Origin: Holophagaceae bacterium
GTDB lineage: Bacteria; Acidobacteriota; Holophagae; Holophagales; Holophagaceae
Assembly (NCBI GenBank): GCA_017859955.1
Contig: JAFNAB010000021.1
Coordinates: 1-61,222, forward strand
DNA length: 61,222 bases
Reading direction: 5' to 3'
Part shown: in pieces, positions 42,391 through 53,407 of the stretch
Numbering within the stretch: position 1 is the first letter of the stretch
How the letters are laid out: each line of letters begins with the position of its first letter
Notes under the pieces: model-generated
The model's input: the letters and a program-made list of their open reading frames with translations, nothing else
Databases searched by the model: none
Told to the model about the DNA's origin: nothing
Translations under genes and position numbers: made by a program

Positions 42391-43617
42391 ATGGCAGCGC
42401 TCATGACCACTCCAGCCGACGCCCTCGATCTGATCCTGGGTGAGATCATCCCCCTCCCCCTCGAGTACGTGTCCCTTAGCGAGGCTTCAGGACGGGCCCT
42501 GGCCGAGGACATCCTCTCCCAGGAAGCCGTACCGCCCTTCACGAATTCAGCCATGGACGGGTTCGCAGTCCGACACCTGGATATCAGGCCTCGCATCCAG
42601 TTGCCGGTGGTGGGGATTGTGGCGGCTGGCCAGGTGCCTCACCGGGGTCTGCAAGCCGGTTCCGCCATCCGCATCATGACGGGCGCTCCTCTCCCTGCAG
42701 GAGCGGACACCGTTGTTCCCCTGGAACACACTCGCCACGGGAACCATTGGGTTGAATTCCCCCACCCGGTCGAACGGGGCGCCCATATCAGGTGGGCAGG
42801 CGAAGACATCGCGCCGGGAGCCCGGGTCCTGGCGGCTGGAACCCAGCTCAAGCCCGCCGCCATCGGCGTGCTGGCCTCCATCGGCGTAGCAAGCATACCT
42901 GTCACCCTCCGCCCCAGGGTGGTGGTCATGAGCACCGGAAATGAACTGGTGGATGCCAGTCAGTGCCCCGGCCCCGGCCAGATCAGGGATTCCAACGTCC
43001 CTGGGATCTGCAGCCAGATTGCGGCCATGGGAGCAATCCCCCTCGCCATGCCCAGGATCCCGGACACGAAGGAGCAGGTCCTTACAGCCATCCTGGAGGC
43101 TCTGGAGATCTCTGATGTGTTAATGACCACCGGTGGTGTTTCAGAGGGTGACTTCGATTTTGTGAAGAATGTCCTGGGGGAACTCGGCGCCAAGCAGATC
43201 TTCTGGCGGGTGGCCCACAGGCCTGGAGGCCCCTTCGGGTTCTGGACCCTGAATGGCAAGCTCATCTTCGGAATTCCTGGGAACCCAGTATCCGCCATGG
43301 TCATGGTGGAAGAGTACGTGCGCCCTGCGCTGAGGAAGATGATGGGCTTCCGCCACTGCTTCCGACCCCAACGCAACGCCATCCTGGTGGAGAACTGGAA
43401 GAAGCCCAAGGCCGATGGCAAGACCCATTTCCTCCGGGTGGTGCTCCAAGAGGGGAGCCAAGGCCTCAAAGCCCATCTGACAGGCTCCCAAGGCTCAGGG
43501 GTGCTGAGTTCCATGCTCCTGGCCGATGGACTGGCCGTGGTAGAGGCCGACACCCTTGAACTGCAGATCGGGGATTCGGTCCCGGTGCATCTGACGGAAC
43601 TTCCGGAAGATCACTGA
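42391..43617 (+). CDS. moeA: Molybdopterin molybdenumtransferase
   Basis: 408 aa. MoeA inserts molybdate into adenylated molybdopterin, the last step before MGD formation. Motifs: PPFTNSAMDGFAVRHLD near residue 50, RIMTGAPLPAGADTVVPLEH near 95, STGNELVDASQCPGPGQIRD near 185, TTGGVSEGDFDFVKNVL near 245 and FGIPGNPVSAMVMVEEYVRP near 290. It is three bases behind the HTH gene and in the transhydroxylase operon, ensuring cofactor supply for the enzymes. Its last seven bases overlap the convergent lipB-Nudix gene. Confidence 0.95.
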   Translation: MAALMTTPADALDLILGEIIPLPLEYVSLSEASGRALAEDILSQEAVPPFTNSAMDGFAVRHLDIRPRIQLPVVGIVAAGQVPHRGLQAGSAIRIMTGAPLPAGADTVVPLEHTRHGNHWVEFPHPVERGAHIRWAGEDIAPGARVLAAGTQLKPAAIGVLASIGVASIPVTLRPRVVVMSTGNELVDASQCPGPGQIRDSNVPGICSQIAAMGAIPLAMPRIPDTKEQVLTAILEALEISDVLMTTGGVSEGDFDFVKNVLGELGAKQIFWRVAHRPGGPFGFWTLNGKLIFGIPGNPVSAMVMVEEYVRPALRKMMGFRHCFRPQRNAILVENWKKPKADGKTHFLRVVLQEGSQGLKAHLTGSQGSGVLSSMLLADGLAVVEADTLELQIGDSVPVHLTELPEDH

Positions 43618-44720
43618 CCCGGGCCGCCTGATAGAAATCGTTCCAGAAGCCGGATGGCCTTCTTGGCCCCATCCCAGCGGACCAGCTCCAGAGCCTCCTC
43701 CAGGCTGCACCACCGGCAGGTGCTGTGCTCCTCCAGATTCAAATCGAGAACCGAATCCCGGGAAACCTCCACTTGGAAGCAGGTTTCCCGGTTGAAGTGA
43801 GCTTCGCCTCCCAGGAGGCCCAGGCTCTGGGGATCGATGAAGAAGCTGTGGGAAAAGTCCAGGGGAGCCAGTCGCCCCACCAGGCCGGTTTCCTCCAGGA
43901 CCTCGCGTATCGCGGCTTCCTGTAGGCTCTCCCCGGGTTCCACCATTCCCGTGACACTGGACCACCAGAGTCCGTCCTCAGGCTGCCGGAGCATGATCAG
44001 CACCTCCGGCCCGGCCGGACCCCGGCGCCAGGTCGTCGCTGAAACGCTTTGGGTGGGAACGGGCACCGGGCGGTGCTCGAGGTGCAGGACATCCACCAGG
44101 TTGGCCACCAGCCGATCAGCCGCATGGTCCCAGCTGGGACAGTCCTCACCGAGCAAAGAGCGCAGGCTGCAAACCCCCTTGTCAGCCATCCCGCAGGGCG
44201 TGATCCATCCAAAGGGCCCCAGGTCCGGCGCCACATTGAAGGCCAACCCGTGGGTGGATACCCAGCGCCGCAGGTGGATTCCCAGGGCGCCAAGCTTCTG
44301 ATCCCCTACCCAGATTCCGGGCCGCCCGGGCATTCGTTCCGCCTTGACTCCGAAACCCAAGGCCGTGCGGATCATGGCCTCCTCAAGACCATGGACAAAG
44401 CGCCCCACGTCCAGCCCCCCCCGGCGCAGATCGCAGATCGGGTAGACCACCACCTGGCCGGGACCGTGGTAGGTCACCTGCCCTCCCCGGTCCACGCGAT
44501 GAACCTCGATGCCAGCCTCCTGGAGAAAGGAGGCATTGACATGGATATCCGCCGGCGTGGCATTTCGGCCCAGGGTGTAGACGGCATCGTGCTCCAGCAC
44601 CAGAATCTGGTCGGGATCCCCCGCCATGACCCGCTCCGCCATGGCCCTCTGCATGGCCAGGCCCGCGGGGTAAAGCACAGGACCCAAACGGTGGAACTGA
44701 GCTGGGCGTCGTTCGTTCAT
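43611..44720 (-). CDS. lipB: Octanoyltransferase (LipB) fused to a Nudix hydrolase domain
   Basis: 369 aa in two domains. Residues 1-215 are LipB, which transfers octanoate from ACP to lipoyl domains: RGGQVTYHGPGQVVVYP, catalytic Lys142 in QKLGALGI and Cys176 in TPCGMADKGVC. Residues 225-360 are a Nudix domain with the complete box GMVEPGESLQEAAIREVLEE followed by TGL (258-280). Nudix enzymes hydrolyse nucleoside-diphosphate derivatives. The two are in one frame with no break, so the fusion looks real. No strong Shine-Dalgarno precedes the ATG at 44720. The Nudix substrate is unknown. Confidence 0.9.
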   Translation of the reverse strand: MNERRPAQFHRLGPVLYPAGLAMQRAMAERVMAGDPDQILVLEHDAVYTLGRNATPADIHVNASFLQEAGIEVHRVDRGGQVTYHGPGQVVVYPICDLRRGGLDVGRFVHGLEEAMIRTALGFGVKAERMPGRPGIWVGDQKLGALGIHLRRWVSTHGLAFNVAPDLGPFGWITPCGMADKGVCSLRSLLGEDCPSWDHAADRLVANLVDVLHLEHRPVPVPTQSVSATTWRRGPAGPEVLIMLRQPEDGLWWSSVTGMVEPGESLQEAAIREVLEETGLVGRLAPLDFSHSFFIDPQSLGLLGGEAHFNRETCFQVEVSRDSVLDLNLEEHSTCRWCSLEEALELVRWDGAKKAIRLLERFLSGGPGQ

Positions 44721-44752
44721 TCAAGGACTTTATCCAATTCAGGGCAGAAAAG

Positions 44753-44788
44753 CGTCGTCCCCGCCCCTCAAGAGAGGCGGGGACGACG
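44753..44788 (-). terminator. Terminator after the OFA transporter gene
   Basis: CGTCGTCCCCGCC and GGCGGGGACGACG form a perfect 13-bp stem with a 10-base loop. Read on the minus strand it is followed by CTTTTCTG, 15 bases past the stop at 44803. Confidence 0.75.
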
Positions 44789-44802
44789 TAATCACTGAAC
44801 TG

Positions 44803-46029
44803 TTAGGCCTTGGCGGGCTTGGCAGTCTTGAGGGTGAAGCTGATCAGCAGGGCTACCACCAGCAGGGCGCAGGAAACCAGGTAGGCCATGTTGTAGCTCT
44901 TGGTGGAGTCCACGATGGCCGCGGCGGTCATGGGGCCGATGATGCCACCCAGGCCCCAGGCGGTGAAGATCACGCCGTAGTTGGCGCCGAAGTTCTTCAT
45001 GCCGTACTTGTCGGCGGTGGCGGCGGGGAAGACCGAGAAGCTGGCGCCATAACAGAGACCGGCAAGGGCCACGCCCAGGGCCAGCAGGGGAATGCTGAGG
45101 AAGTTCTTGAAGAAGAGCATGTTGAGGGCCTGGACCACGAAGATGATGCGCATCAGGTTGACGCGACCGATCTTGTCGGAAAGCGAACCGCCCAGGAAAC
45201 GACCACCTGCATTGAAGATGGCCAGGAAGATCAGAAGCAGGAAGCCCTTCTCCCACTGGACCTGGATCTTGGCGATCTTGGCGGCATGGCCGATGACCAT
45301 GAGCCCGGCGGAGGAAGAGAAGGCGAACATGAACCAGAGCTTGTAGAAGTCGAAGCTCTTCAGCATGCCCTTCCAATCGGTGTCGACACCGGAGCTGACA
45401 ACCTTGCTCTGGGCCACTTCAGCTCCCTCGTTGGGGTTGTATTCTGCGGGAGGATTGGCCAGGAACTGGGCACAGCCGACCATGAGAACCAGAAGCACCA
45501 CACCCAGGATGATGAGGGATTTGGAGACGCCATAGGCACCGAGGAGCCAGGTAATCAAGGGCGCGTAAAGGATCGAGGCCAGGGCGATGAAGGCAACCAC
45601 GATACCCGTAATGGTGCCCTTCTTGGCGGAGGGGAACCACTTCAGGGCCGCAGGGGTAGTGGCCACATTGATGCTTCCGCTGCCCGCGCCCACCAGCACG
45701 CCGAAGGTGAGGGTCATCATAAGGGGGGTGTGGACCAGACCGGAGAGGATCAGGCCAAAGCCGGTGAAGCAGCCCGCCAGGGTTCCGCAGAAACGGGGGC
45801 CCTTGGCATCCTGGACCCGCCCCATGATGACCATGGCGATGACGAAGCACACGGTGGCGGTGGTATAGGGAAGGGAGGCCTGCTTGGTGGTCCATCCAAA
45901 ACCCGAACCAGGAGCAGTCAAGGCCTTTGAAATCACACTCCAGATGTAGAGCAGCCCACCCAAGAACTGAACGGCGGCCGCCGTCCACAAAACGACCCAC
46001 GCTCGCGACTGAACCTTAGAACCCGACAT
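44803..46029 (-). CDS. OFA-family (oxalate/formate antiporter-like) MFS transporter
   Basis: 408 aa, twelve membrane helices. The start MSGSKVQSRAWVVLWTAAAV leads into helix 1 (QFLGGLLYIWSVISKAL), typical of OFA transporters, whose members move oxalate, formate, lactate or pyruvate. PYTTATVCFVIAMVIMGRVQ covers helix 2-3, and GGSLSDKIGRVNLMR is the second MFS signature. GAGGGG precedes the ATG at 46029; a TTG four codons upstream is possible. In an acetogenic or demethylating organism formate or acetate export would fit, but the substrate cannot be read from the sequence. The 115 bp upstream are AT-rich and probably hold its promoter. Confidence 0.85.
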   Translation of the reverse strand: MSGSKVQSRAWVVLWTAAAVQFLGGLLYIWSVISKALTAPGSGFGWTTKQASLPYTTATVCFVIAMVIMGRVQDAKGPRFCGTLAGCFTGFGLILSGLVHTPLMMTLTFGVLVGAGSGSINVATTPAALKWFPSAKKGTITGIVVAFIALASILYAPLITWLLGAYGVSKSLIILGVVLLVLMVGCAQFLANPPAEYNPNEGAEVAQSKVVSSGVDTDWKGMLKSFDFYKLWFMFAFSSSAGLMVIGHAAKIAKIQVQWEKGFLLLIFLAIFNAGGRFLGGSLSDKIGRVNLMRIIFVVQALNMLFFKNFLSIPLLALGVALAGLCYGASFSVFPAATADKYGMKNFGANYGVIFTAWGLGGIIGPMTAAAIVDSTKSYNMAYLVSCALLVVALLISFTLKTAKPAKA

Positions 46030-46144
46030 AATGCCCCTCAAAAATTGTTATAAAAACTTTCGATAAGTGTGTTCGAAAGTCAGTTAGTCAGTCTACCAAA
46101 CAATCCGATCATTTAAGTTTACCAATCGCAGGCTGTGTCCCGGA

Positions 46145-49005
<2,861 letters not shown>

Positions 49006-50391
49006 CTAGACTGGAGGGGACCAGGCTTCTTTGGCCCACTCCCGGACCCAGGTCTCGAGCCCCTCAGCCGTGTTCCGCTCCGGCTCCTCCATGAGTTTTT
49101 CCAGGAGATGCGCCTGCAGTTCCCCCAGCCAAGGCCCTCCGGATCTGCCCAGCAGAGCCATCAGCGTCCGGCCATCGAGAGCCAGCGCCTTGGGACTCAG
49201 GGGCGGGCGGGCCTGGGCCAGCTGGCGAAGACGATCCATCAGGGCCTGGTGCTGCGGCACACAGGCTTCGTCACCCCAGCCCTTGCCCCGCTGGTCGCCC
49301 AGGCGGAAGGCCCCCCAAGTCTCAAGGGGGAGGCGATCCTCCTCCAGGCGCCGCAGAAGACGACGACAAGCGCCATCGGACCACTCCGGCGTGGGATGGT
49401 TGCCGTGATGGCGGACCAGAGCCAGAACTTCGGAAAACAGGGCCCTGCTGGAGCGGAGTCTTTGGAGGACAGCCTCGGCCACAATCAGGGACTGGGCCTC
49501 GTGTCCGTAGAAGTGGACATTCCCGGCCTCGTCTACAGTGCGGCAGGCGGGCTTGCCACAGTCGTGCAGCAGGGCGGCCCACCGGAGCGGCACCTCCGGA
49601 GGGACAGCCATGGCCACCGCCTGGGTGTGATGCCAGGCGTCTAATCGGTGATGCCTTCCCTGGTCTAACCCGATCAGAGGAAGCAGTTCGGGAAGCCAGA
49701 GCCCCAGGAGCCCTGAACGCTCAAGGAGTGCCAGGCCCCGGTCAGCAGCCACTCCCTTGAGCAGCTTGGTGAGTTCCACGAAGACCCGTTCCATGGCCAC
49801 CATTCGGGCAACCTCCAGCCGCTCGGGGACGGCCAACAGAGTGCCCTCCTCCACCGAGAAATCGAGCTGGGCAGCAAAACGGCAGGCCCGAAGGGGTCGG
49901 AGTCCGTCCTCCGCAAAGCGCTGGAGGGGATTGCCGACGGCCCTGACGAGCCGGGCTTCCAGATCGTCCTTGCCATGGAAAGGGTCCACAATACGATCCT
50001 GCCAATCCGGAGATTCCACGGCTTCTACCGGGAGAGCCATGGCGTTGATGGTGAAATCCCGGCGGGCCAGATCCTCCTCCAGGGCCACACCCAGGCGCAC
50101 GGAAACGGGGTGGCGGCCGTCCAGGTAGTCCCCATCCCCCCGGAAGGTGGTGATCTCGAAAGGGTGTCCCTCGACCAGGACCGTAACCGTCCCATGCTGT
50201 ATACCTGTGGGAAAGACCTTCAGTCCTGCCATTTTGGCGCGGGTAGTCACCACCTCCGGCATCAGGGCCGAGGCCAGGTCCCAGTCCCCCCCTTCCCTTC
50301 CCAACAGGCGGTCCCGTACGGCACCGCCCACCAGCACCAAACCCGATTCTGGCCCCAGGACCGCCTGAAGTTGGCAAACCGCATGGATCAC
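49006..50391 (-). CDS. cca: CCA-adding / poly(A) polymerase-family nucleotidyltransferase with HD domain
   Basis: 461 aa. Class II tRNA nucleotidyltransferase: VLVGGAVRDRLLGREGGDWD is the catalytic pocket (GGAVRD and the DxD carboxylates), then LARRDFTINAMALPV and the RNA-binding RFAEDGLRPLRACRFAAQL. An HD domain (WAALLHDCGKPAC, then HGNHPTPEW) follows from about 275. It adds or repairs the tRNA 3' CCA end. GTG start at 50391 overlaps the stop of the kinase gene by four bases. The HD domain could confer phosphatase activity, as in E. coli Cca. Separate A-adding or CC-adding specialisation cannot be excluded. Confidence 0.9.
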   Translation of the reverse strand: MIHAVCQLQAVLGPESGLVLVGGAVRDRLLGREGGDWDLASALMPEVVTTRAKMAGLKVFPTGIQHGTVTVLVEGHPFEITTFRGDGDYLDGRHPVSVRLGVALEEDLARRDFTINAMALPVEAVESPDWQDRIVDPFHGKDDLEARLVRAVGNPLQRFAEDGLRPLRACRFAAQLDFSVEEGTLLAVPERLEVARMVAMERVFVELTKLLKGVAADRGLALLERSGLLGLWLPELLPLIGLDQGRHHRLDAWHHTQAVAMAVPPEVPLRWAALLHDCGKPACRTVDEAGNVHFYGHEAQSLIVAEAVLQRLRSSRALFSEVLALVRHHGNHPTPEWSDGACRRLLRRLEEDRLPLETWGAFRLGDQRGKGWGDEACVPQHQALMDRLRQLAQARPPLSPKALALDGRTLMALLGRSGGPWLGELQAHLLEKLMEEPERNTAEGLETWVREWAKEAWSPPV

Positions 50392-52346
50392 GGGGATCCC
50401 ACCGCTCCGCCCACCACCTTGGCCAGATCCGCCATGCGATAGGGCTTGGGCAGGAAAGCCACCAACTCTCGATTCCTGAAGGATTGGGTCACGTCCTGTT
50501 CGCTATAGCCGCTGGTCAAAACCACCTTGGCCTGAGGGTCCAATTCCCGAATGGCCATGAAGGCCTCTTTGCCACCCATGACGGGCATGGTCATGTCCAT
50601 CAGGACCAGAGCCACCTGGCCGGGATGGGCACGATAGTATTCCAGGGCCTCCAGGCCATTGGCGGCGGTCTCCACTCGGTACCCCAATTCCTGAAGCAGT
50701 TCCGCAGTGGATTCTCTCAGGACAGACTCGTCGTCCACCACGAGGATGAGGCCTTGGGAAACCTGAGCCGAAGGCCTCTCACCGGGGCTTGGATTTCCCC
50801 GGTGTGAGGCAGGCCTGATGGGAAGGAAGATGGTAAAAGTAGTGCCGACTCCCACCCGGCTTTCCAGGTTCCATCCGCCGGCGTGGGCCAGGATGATGCT
50901 TCGAATGAAAGCCAGACTGAGACCGCGGCCGGAGAATTTCGTCGAGAAGAAGGGGTCGAAGACCTTCTGAAGGTGCTCAGGGGCGATCCCCCCCCCGTTG
51001 TCCTGGATCCGGATGAATCCGTAGATCCCAGGCTCCAGCGGCTGGGAGGCGAAGTGACTGGCCAGGGTGGCCCGATCCAGTTCCACCTTGCCGGTGCTGA
51101 TCTCCACGACTCCGGCCCCCTTGGGAAGGGCCTCTCCGGAGTTGGTGACGAGCCCCAGGATGACCTGCTGAATCTGGGCCTCGTCGGCTTCCACCGCCAC
51201 GGATTCCGCGGCCAGCTCGAAATGCAATTGGGCATCGCCCGGGAGGATCGCACTCAGCCCACCCCGGATCCTCTGGAGGAAGGCATTCACGTCCAGTTCC
51301 GAAACAACCAGAGGGTTCCCCCCCGAGAGCGCCAGCATCTTGCGGGAAAGTTCCGTGGCCCGCAGGATCTCCCGGCGCACCCTGTCGAGGTAGGGGGCGA
51401 TGGGAGAATCCGGGGGGAGCCGACTCTCGATGAGATCGAGGTTGCCGATGACCCCCCCGAAGTGGTTATTGAAGTCGTGCGCAATCCCACCCGCGAGAAT
51501 CCCCAGGCTCTCCTGCTTCTGGCTCTGCCGCAGGATCTCCTCGGAGCGTTTCCGCTCTGAGATATCCCAAAGGTAGGCCACGAACTGGGCCCCCTTGCCA
51601 AGGGTCAGCCGCCGGATATGGATATGGGCGGGAAAACTGGTGCCATCCTTGCGCTGGCAGATGATTTCCAGTTCCTCCCCCCCGGGATCCTCCTCGCCCA
51701 TAATCAGCGGCAGCAACCGTGGATAGAAGGGCGTCTGCACCAGATCCGCCAGACTCAACTGCTCAAACTCCGCCCCCTCCCACCCGAACATCCTGGTGGA
51801 AGCAGCATTGACCTCCCGGATGCATCCACCGGGATCCCCGATCAGGATGGATGCCATGGAGAGATCGGCGATGATGCGGCGTCGTTCCTCGCTTTCGCGA
51901 CGTTCCTGGGCTTCCTTCAGGGCAAGGCTCCGGGCTGCGCGGTATTTCTCACCCCGCTCAACCTGCTCCGTCACATCGCTTACGACAATCAAGACCCTGG
52001 CCTGGCCCTGGGCGTTGGGTTCCAGTCGGACCAGAGTGGTTTCCTGGGTCCTCGCCCTGCCGCTGGGTTTGGTGCAGGGGAAAAAGCTCGGGTTGAGTGC
52101 CGAAGAGAAAAGGGTGGGCATGCCAAGCCGCAAAGCCGCCAGGATGCGATCCCGATAGCGCGGCTCGGCCAGGCCGGGGAAAGCCTGGAAGAGGTTCCTG
52201 CCGGCCATGTCCTGGGCCCGATAGCCCGTCCAAAGTTCAAGGGTCTGACTCCAGAACTCAATAACCCCTTCATCTGCAATAACACAACACCCACTGGGGA
52301 TGAAGTCCAGAATGCGCAGATTGGAAGGTCCAAAGGGGTCTATCAT
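50388..52346 (-). CDS. Hybrid sensor histidine kinase (PAS-PAS-HisKA-HATPase-receiver)
   Basis: 652 aa, no membrane segment, so cytosolic. PAS 1 covers about 12-125, PAS 2 about 150-265. The H-box GGIAHDFNNHFGGVIG has phospho-acceptor H290, and the ATPase lies at about 390-510 (NGGGIAPEHLQKVFDPFF, GRGLSLAF). A receiver domain ends the protein, with D584 in LMDMTMPVMGG. It is the NtrB-like class with 'HDFNN'. It stands eight bases downstream of a CheC-like gene and its neighbour response regulator, so the three form a signalling cluster. The signal is unknown. The ATG at 52346 has only a weak, distant GGGAG. Confidence 0.9.
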   Translation of the reverse strand: MIDPFGPSNLRILDFIPSGCCVIADEGVIEFWSQTLELWTGYRAQDMAGRNLFQAFPGLAEPRYRDRILAALRLGMPTLFSSALNPSFFPCTKPSGRARTQETTLVRLEPNAQGQARVLIVVSDVTEQVERGEKYRAARSLALKEAQERRESEERRRIIADLSMASILIGDPGGCIREVNAASTRMFGWEGAEFEQLSLADLVQTPFYPRLLPLIMGEEDPGGEELEIICQRKDGTSFPAHIHIRRLTLGKGAQFVAYLWDISERKRSEEILRQSQKQESLGILAGGIAHDFNNHFGGVIGNLDLIESRLPPDSPIAPYLDRVRREILRATELSRKMLALSGGNPLVVSELDVNAFLQRIRGGLSAILPGDAQLHFELAAESVAVEADEAQIQQVILGLVTNSGEALPKGAGVVEISTGKVELDRATLASHFASQPLEPGIYGFIRIQDNGGGIAPEHLQKVFDPFFSTKFSGRGLSLAFIRSIILAHAGGWNLESRVGVGTTFTIFLPIRPASHRGNPSPGERPSAQVSQGLILVVDDESVLRESTAELLQELGYRVETAANGLEALEYYRAHPGQVALVLMDMTMPVMGGKEAFMAIRELDPQAKVVLTSGYSEQDVTQSFRNRELVAFLPKPYRMADLAKVVGGAVGSP

Positions 52347-52353
52347 GGCTGGA

Positions 52354-52965
52354 TCAGTTGCTCCCTCGCGTCATCTCCTCGATGATTGCAGCGAGACTAT
52401 CCATTGATGGTATATCAAAAAGAAGAACTAGGTGCCCCTTGATCTCCTGGCCGGAAATCGCAATGAGCACCACAGCCAGCATGAGGTCCCGCTGCTGGAA
52501 AACCTGCGGTAGTTCATCCGCGTGACATTCCACGTATTCCGGCAGGTGGTAGCGGATTTCGACACCGATGATGTTGCCGATGGTGCCCATGACCCCATTG
52601 ATGAGGATGTTCCCCACCTCAGTGAGGGCTGCTTCCCGCTCCAGATCTAACTCTTCATTGCTGAGAAGCCCCCCCGTGAGCAGCCCGACCAGGTTGCGGG
52701 CACTTTCCACGGGAAAGAGGATGGAGGCGGCACCCCCGACCTTCCCGGTGAAAGCCTGTTGGACGACCACCACCTCGTCCCGGAGACCGATCTCGTGCTC
52801 GAGATTGAGGTGAAGGCCGATGTCAGCGTGGGGGATGGTCACTACCTTGGGGACAGACAGATCAATGCGGGCGCTGACCATGGTGCTCAGGGAGGAAGCC
52901 GCGCGCCCCACCCCTACATTGACGAGTTCTGCCAGGGCATCATTGAACTCCTCCCGGGTGATCAC
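52354..52965 (-). CDS. cheC: CheC-like phosphatase
   Basis: 203 aa. CheC-family proteins dephosphorylate CheY-type regulators. Two copies of the family helix are visible: FNDALAELVNVGVGRAASSL at the N-terminus and EVGNILINGVMGTIGNIIGV near residue 115, the usual catalytic E-x2-N arrangement. No flagellar or CheA gene is in the window, so it probably acts on the adjacent single-domain response regulator. It overlaps that gene by four bases (ATGA) and lies immediately before the hybrid kinase. Confidence 0.88.
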   Translation of the reverse strand: MITREEFNDALAELVNVGVGRAASSLSTMVSARIDLSVPKVVTIPHADIGLHLNLEHEIGLRDEVVVVQQAFTGKVGGAASILFPVESARNLVGLLTGGLLSNEELDLEREAALTEVGNILINGVMGTIGNIIGVEIRYHLPEYVECHADELPQVFQQRDLMLAVVLIAISGQEIKGHLVLLFDIPSMDSLAAIIEEMTRGSN

Positions 52966-53330
52966 TCGGCACTCCGCTCAGCCTCGAGGGCCTTCAGAAT
53001 CTGTTCAAGCTCGTCCCGCTTGCAGGGCTTGTTGAGGAAGGCTCGGGCGCCCAGCCGCAAACACTCCTGACGGCTGCTCTCCTGGACATCCGCAGATACG
53101 ATGATCACCGGGATATCGATCTGATGCTTCTGCACCAGAGCCAGGAGGGCGAAGCCGTCCAGGACAGGCATCAGCAGATCGCAGATCACGACATCCGGGA
53201 CATCCTGGAGCATGGTCATAAAGCCGTCCTGGCCGTTCACGGCCTCCTTGACCGAGTGTCCCATCTCCGTGAGCATCCGGACCATCTGGCCCCGCTGGAA
53301 TCTCGCGTCATCAATGGTCAAGATATTCAC
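52962..53330 (-). CDS. Single-domain response regulator (CheY-like)
   Basis: 122 aa. The receiver domain alone: acidic pair at DD7-8, phospho-acceptor D51 in VVICDLLMPVLDGFALL, Ser in VSAD and Lys105 in FLNKPCKRDEL. There is no output domain, so it works by protein contact. First gene of the regulator-CheC-kinase cluster. Its upstream 77 bases show no obvious promoter and separate it from a DUF4403 gene on the same strand. Confidence 0.9.
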   Translation of the reverse strand: MNILTIDDARFQRGQMVRMLTEMGHSVKEAVNGQDGFMTMLQDVPDVVICDLLMPVLDGFALLALVQKHQIDIPVIIVSADVQESSRQECLRLGARAFLNKPCKRDELEQILKALEAERSAE

Positions 53331-53407
53331 GCGGCCTCCTAGGCGTTCTGGATTGGAATTGTCAGTTCAAGGTGAAAGTAAGTATAGGCCCGAGGGTGCT
53401 TTCGCGC

